From: J051 sp040289295
GTDB taxonomy: Bacteria > Armatimonadota > Fimbriimonadia > Fimbriimonadales > ATM1
Direction: 5' to 3'
DNA length: 64,000 bases
NCBI GenBank assembly: GCA_040289295.1
Contig: PSLA01000001.1
Span: 62,001-126,000, forward strand
In this document: positions 1 to 6,950 of the stretch, piece after piece
Layout: every line of letters begins with the position of its first letter
Position numbering within the stretch: position 1 is the stretch's first letter
Notes under the pieces: generated by a model
The model's input: the letters and a program-made list of their open reading frames with translations, nothing else
Told to the model about the DNA's origin: nothing
The model's database searches: none
Translations under genes and position numbers: made by a program

Positions 1-1953
1 TGGGAAGGACCGATAGGCGCCGTTCGCGTAGGCATGGAAGGCGACGAGTTAGTTCTGTTCCCCAGTGTACAGCAGATTCTTGACGGTAAATTGGACCTGG
101 TCCTAGCGGGAAGCAAGGACAACATCATCATGGTCGAGGCAGGCGCGTCCGAAGTGCCCGAGTCCGTCATGATCGAAGCGATGCGGTGGGGTCACAGCTT
201 CATTCGCATCATCGCCGAACAGATCGAGGCATTCGCCAAGAAGCACGGCAAACCGAAGACGACGGTACCCCTCTTCCAGGTCAACCCAGAGGTGATGGAA
301 GTCGTCACCAAGGAGTACGGCGCGCGCGTCGAGCAGACGCTTGTCAACCCCGACAAGCAGGCCCGCGAGGGTGCCCTGCAAGCGCTGATGGAGGAGGCAT
401 ACGAGAGGCTCTCCGCCACCACGTTTGCCGACTCCGAATCAAAGCAGAAGGACGTGCTTCTTGCGATGGACAAGCTCATCAAGAAGACCGTTCGATCGCT
501 CATTGTGCACAAGAGCGTGCGGCCTGACGGGCGCGGCACGCGGGACATCCGCGAGATCTCGTGCGAGCCTGGACTATTGCCCAAGGTGCACGGCTCTGGA
601 CTCTTCACTCGTGGACAAACGCAAGTGATGACCGTCGTCACTCTCGGTGCGCCCGGCGATTCCCAAATCATGGACGGGTTGGAGGATGTGCCAGACAAAC
701 GGTACATGCACTACTACAACTTCCCGCCCTACTCCACGGGCGAAACCAGACCCATGCGCGGGCCTGGACGACGCGAAATCGGACACGGAGCGCTTGCGGA
801 ACGCGCGCTGCTCGCCGTCCTGCCCAGCGTTGACGAGTTCCCCTACACGATGCTCCTAATCAGCGAGGTGCTCGAATCAAACGGCTCAACCAGCATGGCC
901 AGCGTTTGCGGGTCCACCCTTGCGCTGCTCGACTGCGGAGTGCCGCTCAAGGCGCCCGTGGCAGGCATCGCCATGGGGCTCATCAGCGAAGATGGAAAGT
1001 ACACGGTCCTGACGGACATCCAGGGCATGGAAGACTTCTGCGGCGACATGGACTTCAAGGTCGCAGGCACGCGCGAAGGCATCACTGCGCTCCAACTTGA
1101 CACCAAGATAGGGGGGATTCCTGACCAGGTGCTCGAGGCGGCGCTCGACCAGGCGCGTGAGGCGCGGCTGTTTATCCTCGACCGAATCGAAGAAGCGTTC
1201 CCAGAGCGTCGTCGCGAGCTCAACCCGAATGCACCGCGGATCAACGTCGTTACGATTGATCCGACGCGTGCGGGCGAACTCATCGGACCCGGCGGGCGCA
1301 CGGTGAAGCGCATCCAACAGGAAACCGGTGCTGAAATCGACATCCAAGACGACGGACGCGTATTCATCCTTGCCACGAACAGCGAGAGCGCTGAACGGGC
1401 AATGCGCACGATCAAAGGACTCATGACCACGCCTGAAGTTGGCGAAGAGTACGAAGGCGTCGTCACCCGCCTGTTCGGGCGCGGCGCGATGGTCGAATAC
1501 CTCCCAGGAAAGGAGGGAATGGTGCCAAACGACCAGCTCTCGCCGCGAAGTGTCCGACATCCCGAAGAGGTTGTCAAGCCCGGCGACGTGATTCGCGTGC
1601 GAATCCACGAGATTGACGCAATGGGTCGTGTGAACCTCACTGCGCTCGGCCTTGCGCAGACTCTCGAAGCGCTCGGTGAGAACGAGAGCGCCGAACCTGG
1701 CGCTCCTCGACCCCGTAGTTCACGCCCGCGACACGAAAAGAATGACCGCCGCGGCGGCCAGGGCGCTAGAGGACGGGACGGCGGCGACCGCGATAGGGAC
1801 CGCGAGAGCAGGGGGCCTCGCAGGCGGGAGCACAACGAGCGACCGCTGCGCCAAGAGGTTCGCGAACCGGAACTTGCGCCCCGTGAGGGCGGAAGCCTGC
1901 CACAACGCGACGCCCCCGACACGCCATCGGCTCGGTTCAGACCGAAGCGGTAA
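1..1953 (+). CDS. pnp: Polyribonucleotide nucleotidyltransferase (PNPase), 5'-truncated by the window edge
   Basis: PNPase degrades RNA phosphorolytically from the 3' end in the cytoplasm. The frame is already open at base 1 (GAVRVG precedes the first ATG at 34), so the gene starts outside the window and the ATG at 34 is internal. The visible part covers the end of the first RNase PH domain, the helical linker, the second RNase PH domain (from about SLIVHKSVRPDGRGTRDIR), a KH domain with LIGPGGRTVKRIQ and an S1 domain beginning VGEEYEGVVTRLFGRGAMVEY. After S1 comes an Arg/Gly/Asp-rich tail of about 85 residues, probably disordered and RNA-binding. A strong terminator follows the stop. The family assignment is secure; the role of the tail is inferred. 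Confidence 0.97.
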   Translation, partial: WEGPIGAVRVGMEGDELVLFPSVQQILDGKLDLVLAGSKDNIIMVEAGASEVPESVMIEAMRWGHSFIRIIAEQIEAFAKKHGKPKTTVPLFQVNPEVMEVVTKEYGARVEQTLVNPDKQAREGALQALMEEAYERLSATTFADSESKQKDVLLAMDKLIKKTVRSLIVHKSVRPDGRGTRDIREISCEPGLLPKVHGSGLFTRGQTQVMTVVTLGAPGDSQIMDGLEDVPDKRYMHYYNFPPYSTGETRPMRGPGRREIGHGALAERALLAVLPSVDEFPYTMLLISEVLESNGSTSMASVCGSTLALLDCGVPLKAPVAGIAMGLISEDGKYTVLTDIQGMEDFCGDMDFKVAGTREGITALQLDTKIGGIPDQVLEAALDQAREARLFILDRIEEAFPERRRELNPNAPRINVVTIDPTRAGELIGPGGRTVKRIQQETGAEIDIQDDGRVFILATNSESAERAMRTIKGLMTTPEVGEEYEGVVTRLFGRGAMVEYLPGKEGMVPNDQLSPRSVRHPEEVVKPGDVIRVRIHEIDAMGRVNLTALGLAQTLEALGENESAEPGAPRPRSSRPRHEKNDRRGGQGARGRDGGDRDRDRESRGPRRREHNERPLRQEVREPELAPREGGSLPQRDAPDTPSARFRPKR

Positions 1954-1965
1954 CAGGCGAATGTA

Positions 1966-2000
1966 GAAGCCCCAGCCGGTTCGCTCGGTTGGGGCTTCTT
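1966..2000 (+). terminator. Rho-independent terminator of pnp
   Basis: The arms 1966-1978 and 1986-1998 form a 13-bp GC-rich stem with one G-T pair and a 7-nt loop. It is followed by TTGCTTTG and lies 13 bases after the pnp stop. Confidence 0.85.
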
Positions 2001-2018
2001 GCTTTGTTCGTTGATGGT

Positions 2019-2039
2019 GCCCCCGTTCCGGGCGGGGGC
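2019..2039. terminator. Hairpin between the convergent pnp and amidase genes
   Basis: GCCCCCG (2019-2025) pairs with CGGGGGC (2033-2039) just past the amidase stop. Neither strand has a good T tract, so a terminator role for the minus-strand amidase is only plausible. Confidence 0.4.
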
Positions 2040-2043
2040 TTCC

Positions 2044-2523
2044 CTAACGCGCCAGCGTTCTATGGCGTACGGAGTCGAGGTCAAGCCCCAACGGGTCGGT
2101 CTTACGTCCTGGCGGTACGGCTATCTCCGCGTGGGAGACGATATATCGAATCGGGTGCCTTGTCGAAACCTCCATGATCAGGCTGACCAACGCGTCCACT
2201 TGCGGTTGCGGATAGGGGTCCCTTCCGTCGTTACGATTTACCAGTTCGATACCGATGGAGAAGTCGTTAGCGGCTACCCTGCCGTCCGGCATGCGGCTCG
2301 CGCCGGCGTGCCAGGCACGGAGGCTCTCGTCGACGTGCACAATGACGGAACCGTCCCTGTCAATTGTGTAGTGGCTGGAGACGCCGCTTCGGGGATCTGC
2401 GAATCGGCGCACGACCTCCTGGGGGGTATTCAGTACCGTGGCATGGACGACGATGGTGTCCACCACGACACCCCGCGGGCGGACGTCGCAGTTTGGCGAC
2501 GGGGCGCAGATCCAACCTGGCAT
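2044..2523 (-). CDS. N-acetylmuramoyl-L-alanine amidase (Amidase_2/AmpD-like)
   Basis: This is a zinc amidase domain that cleaves the bond between muramic acid and the stem peptide. Visible zinc ligands are His27 (VVHAT), His131 (VSHAEIA) and Asp143 (KTDPLG); Glu93 lies in SIGIELVN. The 159 residues consist of little more than the catalytic domain, and no signal peptide is visible, so it may act on cytoplasmic cell-wall fragments as AmpD does. I chose ATG 2523 because GGGAGG lies 11 nt upstream. A TTG at 2544 would add 7 residues but would place that Shine-Dalgarno sequence inside the gene. It is a single gene, convergent with pnp and divergent from the pilus locus. Family is confident; substrate is inferred. 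Confidence 0.87.
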   Translation of the reverse strand: MPGWICAPSPNCDVRPRGVVVDTIVVHATVLNTPQEVVRRFADPRSGVSSHYTIDRDGSVIVHVDESLRAWHAGASRMPDGRVAANDFSIGIELVNRNDGRDPYPQPQVDALVSLIMEVSTRHPIRYIVSHAEIAVPPGRKTDPLGLDLDSVRHRTLAR

Positions 2524-2636
2524 TTTGGTAAGTGCCTCCCTCAAAGCGATGGGGGAACGAGAGGATTGTGACCGAAGGTGCTGGGCGAAATCTCAAACAG
2601 CCCTACAGGATTTGCCCCAATCATCCGATTCTTTTA

Positions 2637-2657
2637 CCGGGATCACCGTCCCGGAGG
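2637..2657 (+). promoter_or_regulatory. Hairpin overlapping the ribosome-binding site of the ExeA-like gene
   Basis: CCGGGA (2637-2642) can pair with TCCCGG (2649-2654). The 3' arm runs into the Shine-Dalgarno GGAGG (about 2653-2657), 10 nt before ATG 2668. Folding could limit translation; this is inference from pairing only. Confidence 0.35.
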
Positions 2658-2667
2658 ACCTAACTGG

Positions 2668-3489
2668 ATGTACGAATCCTATTGGGGCTTGACTGAGCCA
2701 CCTTTCAGTTTAACGCCTGACCCGAAGTTCTTGTACCTGAGTCGCGCCCACGAGGATGCGTTGATGATGCTGCATTACGCCATTAGCCGGAACAAGGGAG
2801 CGGCGATGCTGTGTGGGGACATCGGGATGGGCAAGACGACCATTAGCCGGAAGCTTCTCGAGTACCTGGACCCGGTGAATCACAGGGTCGTGCTGATCGT
2901 GAACCCGATTCTGACCCCGATTCAGATCATGCACGAGATCTTGTCGCAACTTGGCGCGCCCTCGTCTTCCCGGAATCGGCAAGTGCTGGTGCAAGCGATG
3001 CACGAAGTGCTGATCCAGCACTACGAACGAGGAAAGCGAGTTGTTGTGATTCTTGACGAGGCGCACCTTATCAAGTCGAGCGCTACGCTTGAAGAGTTGC
3101 GACTGTTGCTCAACTGCCAGATGAACGACTCGTTCCTGATGAGCCTGATTCTGCTCGGGCAGTTGGAATTGAAACCTAAGATTGAGAAAGTCCCTGCTCT
3201 GCAGCAGCGCATCGCGGTTCGGTATGTGCTGAAGCCGCTGAGCGTTACGGAAACCGGCGAAATGATCGAGCATCGCCTTCGCACGGCAGGTTTCGCCGGT
3301 GAGAGCAGCCCATTCACGCCAGATGCAGTCTTCGAGATTCACAAGTACTCGGGCGGCGCCCCACGCTTGATCAGCCAGGCTGCGGACAACGCGCTGCTGG
3401 TTGGCGCGATGCAGAAGCTGAAGTACATTGACGGCTTCACGACGCACTCGGTGATCCAGGACCTCGTTGGAGCAGAGGAGGTGGCGTAG
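2668..3489 (+). CDS. ExeA/GspA-type AAA ATPase at the head of the pilus locus
   Basis: A 273-residue AAA ATPase of the ExeA/GspA (MshM-like) family. These proteins often begin with an FxxPFxxTPDPxFLYxS motif and help assemble secretins or pili. Here WGLTEPPFSLTPDPKFLYLS is at the N-terminus, Walker A is GDIGMGKTT and Walker B is VVVILDEAHL. The start at 2668 is set by GGAGG 10 nt upstream and by the family N-terminus; an in-frame GTG at 2578 would add 30 unlike residues. There is no membrane segment or peptidoglycan-binding domain, so it is the ATPase half only. It lies 2 bases before the HTH gene and leads into pilM-Q, which supports a role in pilus or secretin assembly. Confidence 0.85.
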   Translation: MYESYWGLTEPPFSLTPDPKFLYLSRAHEDALMMLHYAISRNKGAAMLCGDIGMGKTTISRKLLEYLDPVNHRVVLIVNPILTPIQIMHEILSQLGAPSSSRNRQVLVQAMHEVLIQHYERGKRVVVILDEAHLIKSSATLEELRLLLNCQMNDSFLMSLILLGQLELKPKIEKVPALQQRIAVRYVLKPLSVTETGEMIEHRLRTAGFAGESSPFTPDAVFEIHKYSGGAPRLISQAADNALLVGAMQKLKYIDGFTTHSVIQDLVGAEEVA

Positions 3490-3491
3490 AG

Positions 3492-3992
3492 ATGCATTTG
3501 ATCGACGCCATTCGAATGGCTGCCCAGCAATCACGCGACACGCAGCAAAAGGATGCTCCAGAGGCGATCGTGAGGGAGTCGCAGCCAACTGAGCAGGAGG
3601 TTCCCATGAGCCCAACGGATCCTAAACCCCTCTCCCCTTCGCAGGCACCGCTGAGCGTTGAATCCGGGGTGCCTCAGCCGGTTGACCCTGCCGTCACTGC
3701 TAACGCGGGCAGCGTGGTGCGCCTCGAGCTGTTCCTCAGCCCAGAGCAGATGCACCTGTTGCTTCGGAGCATCCTGCAAGGAGCGCACTCAGTGATGACG
3801 TTGCGAGAGGCTTCGCAATTCCTTCGCATCAAGAACGACACGCTCGCTCGCATGGCGGAGGAAGGCGAGATTCCCGCGTTCCTCGTGGACGGACGGTGGA
3901 AGTTCCCGCGGCAAGCGGTCGAGGAGTGGGTGACCCTGCAAGCAGTCTCCCGCAAAACCGAGAATTCAGAGGTGGACAAAGATGTCGCTTAG
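3492..3992 (+). CDS. Helix-turn-helix (excisionase/MerR-like) protein in the pilus operon
   Basis: The C-terminal region (about residues 100-150) contains MTLREASQFLRIKNDTLARM followed by GEIPAFLVDGRWKFPRQAVEEWV. This is the layout of excisionase-type HTH_17 DNA-binding domains. The first 75 residues are Pro/Gln/Ser-rich with no recognisable fold, and a short hydrophobic segment with LELFLSPEQMHLLL follows. The gene overlaps pilM by 11 bases and begins 2 bases after the ATPase gene, so it is co-transcribed with the pilus genes. It could regulate the operon, or be a structural protein that reuses the fold. Function is not known. Confidence 0.8.
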   Translation: MHLIDAIRMAAQQSRDTQQKDAPEAIVRESQPTEQEVPMSPTDPKPLSPSQAPLSVESGVPQPVDPAVTANAGSVVRLELFLSPEQMHLLLRSILQGAHSVMTLREASQFLRIKNDTLARMAEEGEIPAFLVDGRWKFPRQAVEEWVTLQAVSRKTENSEVDKDVA

Positions 3993-5076
3993 TCTGTTTG
4001 GTAGCGAAAAGTACGTTGGCATTGACATAGGCCACTCGACCCTCGCTGTGGCGCAGGTCGAGCAGTCGGGGAGCACCCTTCGTGTGCTCCATCTGGGCAA
4101 GGCACCGATCCCGCCAGACTGTGTCGCCGACGGTGTGGTAGTGGACCCCGATGCGTTGGGACATGCCATCCGCGACCTCATCCGGGAAATGCGCATCTCG
4201 GCCTCGATGGCGAACGTCGCGGTCGCTGGCCCGGCTGTCGTTGTGCGCACGGTGAGAATGCCCGTAATGTCCGAGGATTCGCTGCGCAAATCCATTCGAT
4301 TCGAAGCTGGGCGCTATGTGCCGAGTTCGATCGAGGAGAGCTACATTGACTTCGAGATCGTCGGGACAACGGACGATCAGCAGATGCTCGTACTGATCGC
4401 TGCCAGCCCCCGTGACATGGTCGAAAGCAAGATCCGAGCCGTTCAGCGCGCAGGACTGGAGGTTGAGAATGTCGAAGTTGAAGCGTTTGCCCAGTTTCGC
4501 GCGCTCGTTGAAGCGGACGACCTCAGCGACTTTGAAAGCCATACGGTCGCGCTTGTTGACGTGGGAGGAGAAACGACAGAGGTAACCGTCGTGGACCACG
4601 GAGCTTTCTCGCTCACCCGCTCGATTCCGATTGGTGGAACCGCCCTAACAGGGGCACTCCAAAACTACTTTAAGATGAGCAGCGACGATGCAGAGAGCGG
4701 CAAGCGGTCGCTAGATCTGACGGAGTTGATCAAGTCTGGACCACAAGAGAACCCACCCCTTCGAGTCATTCAACCGATTGTGGACGAGCTTGTCCGCGAG
4801 ATTCGGCGCTCACTGAACTACTTCCAGTCTCAGCAAAGCGAAGCCGGGCAACCCGCGCAGGTGACACACCTGATGTTCTCGGGTGGTGGAGCGTTACTGA
4901 AGGGCTTTCCCGAATACATTAGCCACAAGTTAAATATGACGCCGGTGATTCCGAACCTGTTCGAGAACCCGCGATTCGTCTTTGCCGGACACGAACCGCC
5001 AGCCGACGCCGGAGCGTATGCCGTTGCCATCGGCCTCGCGATGCGGCGCGCCGGAAAGCTGGTCGTCGCCGCATAA
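3982..5076 (+). CDS. pilM: Type IV pilus assembly protein PilM
   Basis: PilM is an actin-like cytoplasmic ATPase-fold protein that binds the PilN N-terminus. The 364-residue protein shows the phosphate-1 motif YVGIDIGHSTLAVAQV, a phosphate-2 region VALVDVGGETTEVTVV and the adenosine motif LMFSGGGALLKGF, and its length is typical. The start ATG 3982 overlaps the HTH gene. pilN follows after AAGGAG embedded at the stop. Gene order pilM-N-O-P-Q is the canonical alignment subcomplex of type IV pili. Confidence 0.95.
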   Translation: MSLSLFGSEKYVGIDIGHSTLAVAQVEQSGSTLRVLHLGKAPIPPDCVADGVVVDPDALGHAIRDLIREMRISASMANVAVAGPAVVVRTVRMPVMSEDSLRKSIRFEAGRYVPSSIEESYIDFEIVGTTDDQQMLVLIAASPRDMVESKIRAVQRAGLEVENVEVEAFAQFRALVEADDLSDFESHTVALVDVGGETTEVTVVDHGAFSLTRSIPIGGTALTGALQNYFKMSSDDAESGKRSLDLTELIKSGPQENPPLRVIQPIVDELVREIRRSLNYFQSQQSEAGQPAQVTHLMFSGGGALLKGFPEYISHKLNMTPVIPNLFENPRFVFAGHEPPADAGAYAVAIGLAMRRAGKLVVAA

Positions 5077-5089
5077 GGAGAATAAAACG

Positions 5090-5692
5090 ATGCCGACCAT
5101 CAACCTAATCCACGATCAGAGAAGGGCGTTTCGCCAGCGCCTAAAGGCCTCGCGCCTATGGTTTCTGGCGTTCCTCGGCGCCGCCATTTCAACCGCCGGG
5201 ATGACGGCGATGCTCCTGATCGGTAGCATCACGCTCCGCGGGGAGGCGCGGGACCTGGAGGTGAAATCAGAGGCGTTGAAGCCATATCGCGAACTTATCG
5301 AGCAGAGCGACAAAGCGTTTAGCCAACTCCGGCCGAGGTTAACGACTCTGACGACAGCGCGCACTGACACGGAGCGCTGGACACGGATTCTCCAGGCCAT
5401 GAGTTACGTAATGCCTACGAACACATGGCTGACAGGCGTTCGCTCGGTTCCCAATTCGGACGAAAGCGCCCCTGTCGAGGTTGCACTGACAGGCATGAGC
5501 GGCCAGCAGGAAAGCGTTGGGGAGTTCATGTTGCGTCTTCAGTCGCTGGGGGACATCTCTAACGTTCGCCTTCGCTATACAGAGGAGAAGAAGACGCAGT
5601 ACGGCGAGGGGCTCGAGTTCCAAATCGTCTGCAATGTTCCAACTTCCAAAGAGAGCAGCAAGGAGACTAAGAATGACAGTACGCGGTCCTAA
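5090..5692 (+). CDS. pilN: Type IV pilus inner-membrane protein PilN
   Basis: A bitopic inner-membrane alignment protein. The N-terminus MPTINLIHDQRRAFRQRLK matches the short cytoplasmic INL motif that docks on PilM. One transmembrane helix follows (about residues 26-46), then a coiled segment and a periplasmic ferredoxin-like domain with TGMSGQQESVGEFMLRLQ. The start at 5090 is set by AAGGAG at 5075-5080 with 9-nt spacing; the frame is open further upstream but inside pilM. The end overlaps pilO by 20 bases. Confidence 0.92.
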   Translation: MPTINLIHDQRRAFRQRLKASRLWFLAFLGAAISTAGMTAMLLIGSITLRGEARDLEVKSEALKPYRELIEQSDKAFSQLRPRLTTLTTARTDTERWTRILQAMSYVMPTNTWLTGVRSVPNSDESAPVEVALTGMSGQQESVGEFMLRLQSLGDISNVRLRYTEEKKTQYGEGLEFQIVCNVPTSKESSKETKNDSTRS

Positions 5693-6350
5693 TCCAACCG
5701 TCTTCGCGCTGATGTTCGTGTTCGCCCTGCTGGCTGGCAGCGGCGCAGCCTACTGGCAGTACACGAACTACCGTCACAACGCCACCCGGGTCGAGAAATT
5801 GCGACAAGAGCTGGAGTCGTCCTCCGATCTGGAGCGACAGGCACGGATGGCCGCACAACGAGTCAGCGACGCGCTGGAACAGATCAAGCACCTGGAGACG
5901 ACGGTTTCGACCGTCGAGTATGTGCCGACGCTGCTCAAGGACCTCCAGTACACCGCCGAGGCGTGCAACCTCCGCGTTACAGGCGTACGCCCAGCCCCGC
6001 CTAAGCCCGAAAGAAAGGGCAAAAAGGACGAGGTCGACAAGAAGGTCGCGAAGCCGTACGAGGAGATTGACGTAGAGGTCAAGGTGCTCGGGAGCTTCGA
6101 GAGCACGATGTCGTTCCTGCGAAATCTGGAAGAGTTTCCCAAGATCGTGTCCGTTCAGTACGTCAGCGTGGACCCGCGGGTGGATGCACGCACTCGCGTG
6201 CTGACGGCAATCGAAACGACCTTCAACATCCGGGTGTACGCGTTCCCGACCGTGCCAACGGCGAAGAAACCGGAGAAGGAGTCGCAGACGGTCATCAACC
6301 TCAGTCCGGAATCTCGAGGACTTAATCAGAACATGGAGGAGTCGAACTGA
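5673..6350 (+). CDS. pilO: Type IV pilus inner-membrane protein PilO
   Basis: A 225-residue PilO-like partner of PilN. It has a short cytoplasmic N-terminus, one transmembrane helix (FALMFVFALLAGSGAAYW), a coiled coil (about residues 33-75) and a periplasmic domain with VKVLGSFESTMSFLRNLEEF, typical of PilO. ATG 5673 has AGGAG 7 nt upstream inside the end of pilN. The stop shares bases with the next start (ATGA-type overlap at 6348-6352), indicating translational coupling. Confidence 0.92.
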   Translation: MTVRGPNPTVFALMFVFALLAGSGAAYWQYTNYRHNATRVEKLRQELESSSDLERQARMAAQRVSDALEQIKHLETTVSTVEYVPTLLKDLQYTAEACNLRVTGVRPAPPKPERKGKKDEVDKKVAKPYEEIDVEVKVLGSFESTMSFLRNLEEFPKIVSVQYVSVDPRVDARTRVLTAIETTFNIRVYAFPTVPTAKKPEKESQTVINLSPESRGLNQNMEESN

Positions 6351-6949
6351 TGGCGCAAGACAAGAAAAAACTACTCATTATCGGCGTTTTGTTCCTCGCC
6401 CTTGTCGCCGTTAGCACGTACCAGTTCATTGGTTCGAGCCCGGCCCCCAAGAAAAGCAACGTTTCAAAGCCTGAAGAGGCGAAGAAAAACGACGCGGCAG
6501 AGCAACCTGAAGATAAAGGCGTGGCGGACAACCTGTATGCCTTGGGGAAAACACCGAGAAACCCATTCCAACCAGGATCATTGCCCAACGAGCAGAGCCC
6601 AAGTGACTCGGAAAACAACAACCGAATCGTGCAAGCCCCGCCCGAAAAGCCGAACGTGACAAGACCGTATAAACACCAAGTACCACCATGGAACCCGACG
6701 ATCCCGGGGGTTGGGCTGAATCCCGGCGGGGAGCCCCTTCCGCCGGTCAAGGAGTTCTCTTACACACTCATCGGCTTCGTGGACGGACCGACGCCCGTCG
6801 CAGTGTTCCTAACCGGCGACGGCGTTCAAAAGATGGTCAGGGTCGGAGAGTACGTAGGTCAGAACGCCAAGGTCGTCCGAATCCAGAACGGATCCGTGAC
6901 GATCCAGGCAGACGGAAAAACAATCACCCAGAGGGTGGGAGGTAATTAG
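6350..6949 (+). CDS. pilP: PilP-like pilus protein
   Basis: A 199-residue protein with an N-terminal membrane anchor (LLIIGVLFLALVAVSTYQFI), a long Pro/Asn/Lys-rich linker and a small C-terminal beta domain (FSYTLIGFVDGPTPVAVFL through TITQRVGG). That domain resembles the PilP/GspC homology region, which links the inner-membrane PilN-PilO complex to the secretin. NPFQPG near residue 65 resembles the NPF motif seen in PilP proteins. It has a transmembrane anchor and no lipobox, unlike proteobacterial PilP lipoproteins. Position between pilO and pilQ supports the call; sequence support alone is moderate. Confidence 0.78.
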   Translation: MAQDKKKLLIIGVLFLALVAVSTYQFIGSSPAPKKSNVSKPEEAKKNDAAEQPEDKGVADNLYALGKTPRNPFQPGSLPNEQSPSDSENNNRIVQAPPEKPNVTRPYKHQVPPWNPTIPGVGLNPGGEPLPPVKEFSYTLIGFVDGPTPVAVFLTGDGVQKMVRVGEYVGQNAKVVRIQNGSVTIQADGKTITQRVGGN

Positions 6950-6950
6950 A

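Noticed and set aside
843..2084. A 413-codon open frame antisense to pnp
   Set aside because: High-GC shadow of the pnp coding frame; Ser/Arg-rich composition, no domain, no ribosome-binding site.
2578..2667. Upstream GTG start for the ExeA-like ATPase
   Set aside because: The extra 30 residues have no family likeness, and the GGAGG site fits ATG 2668.
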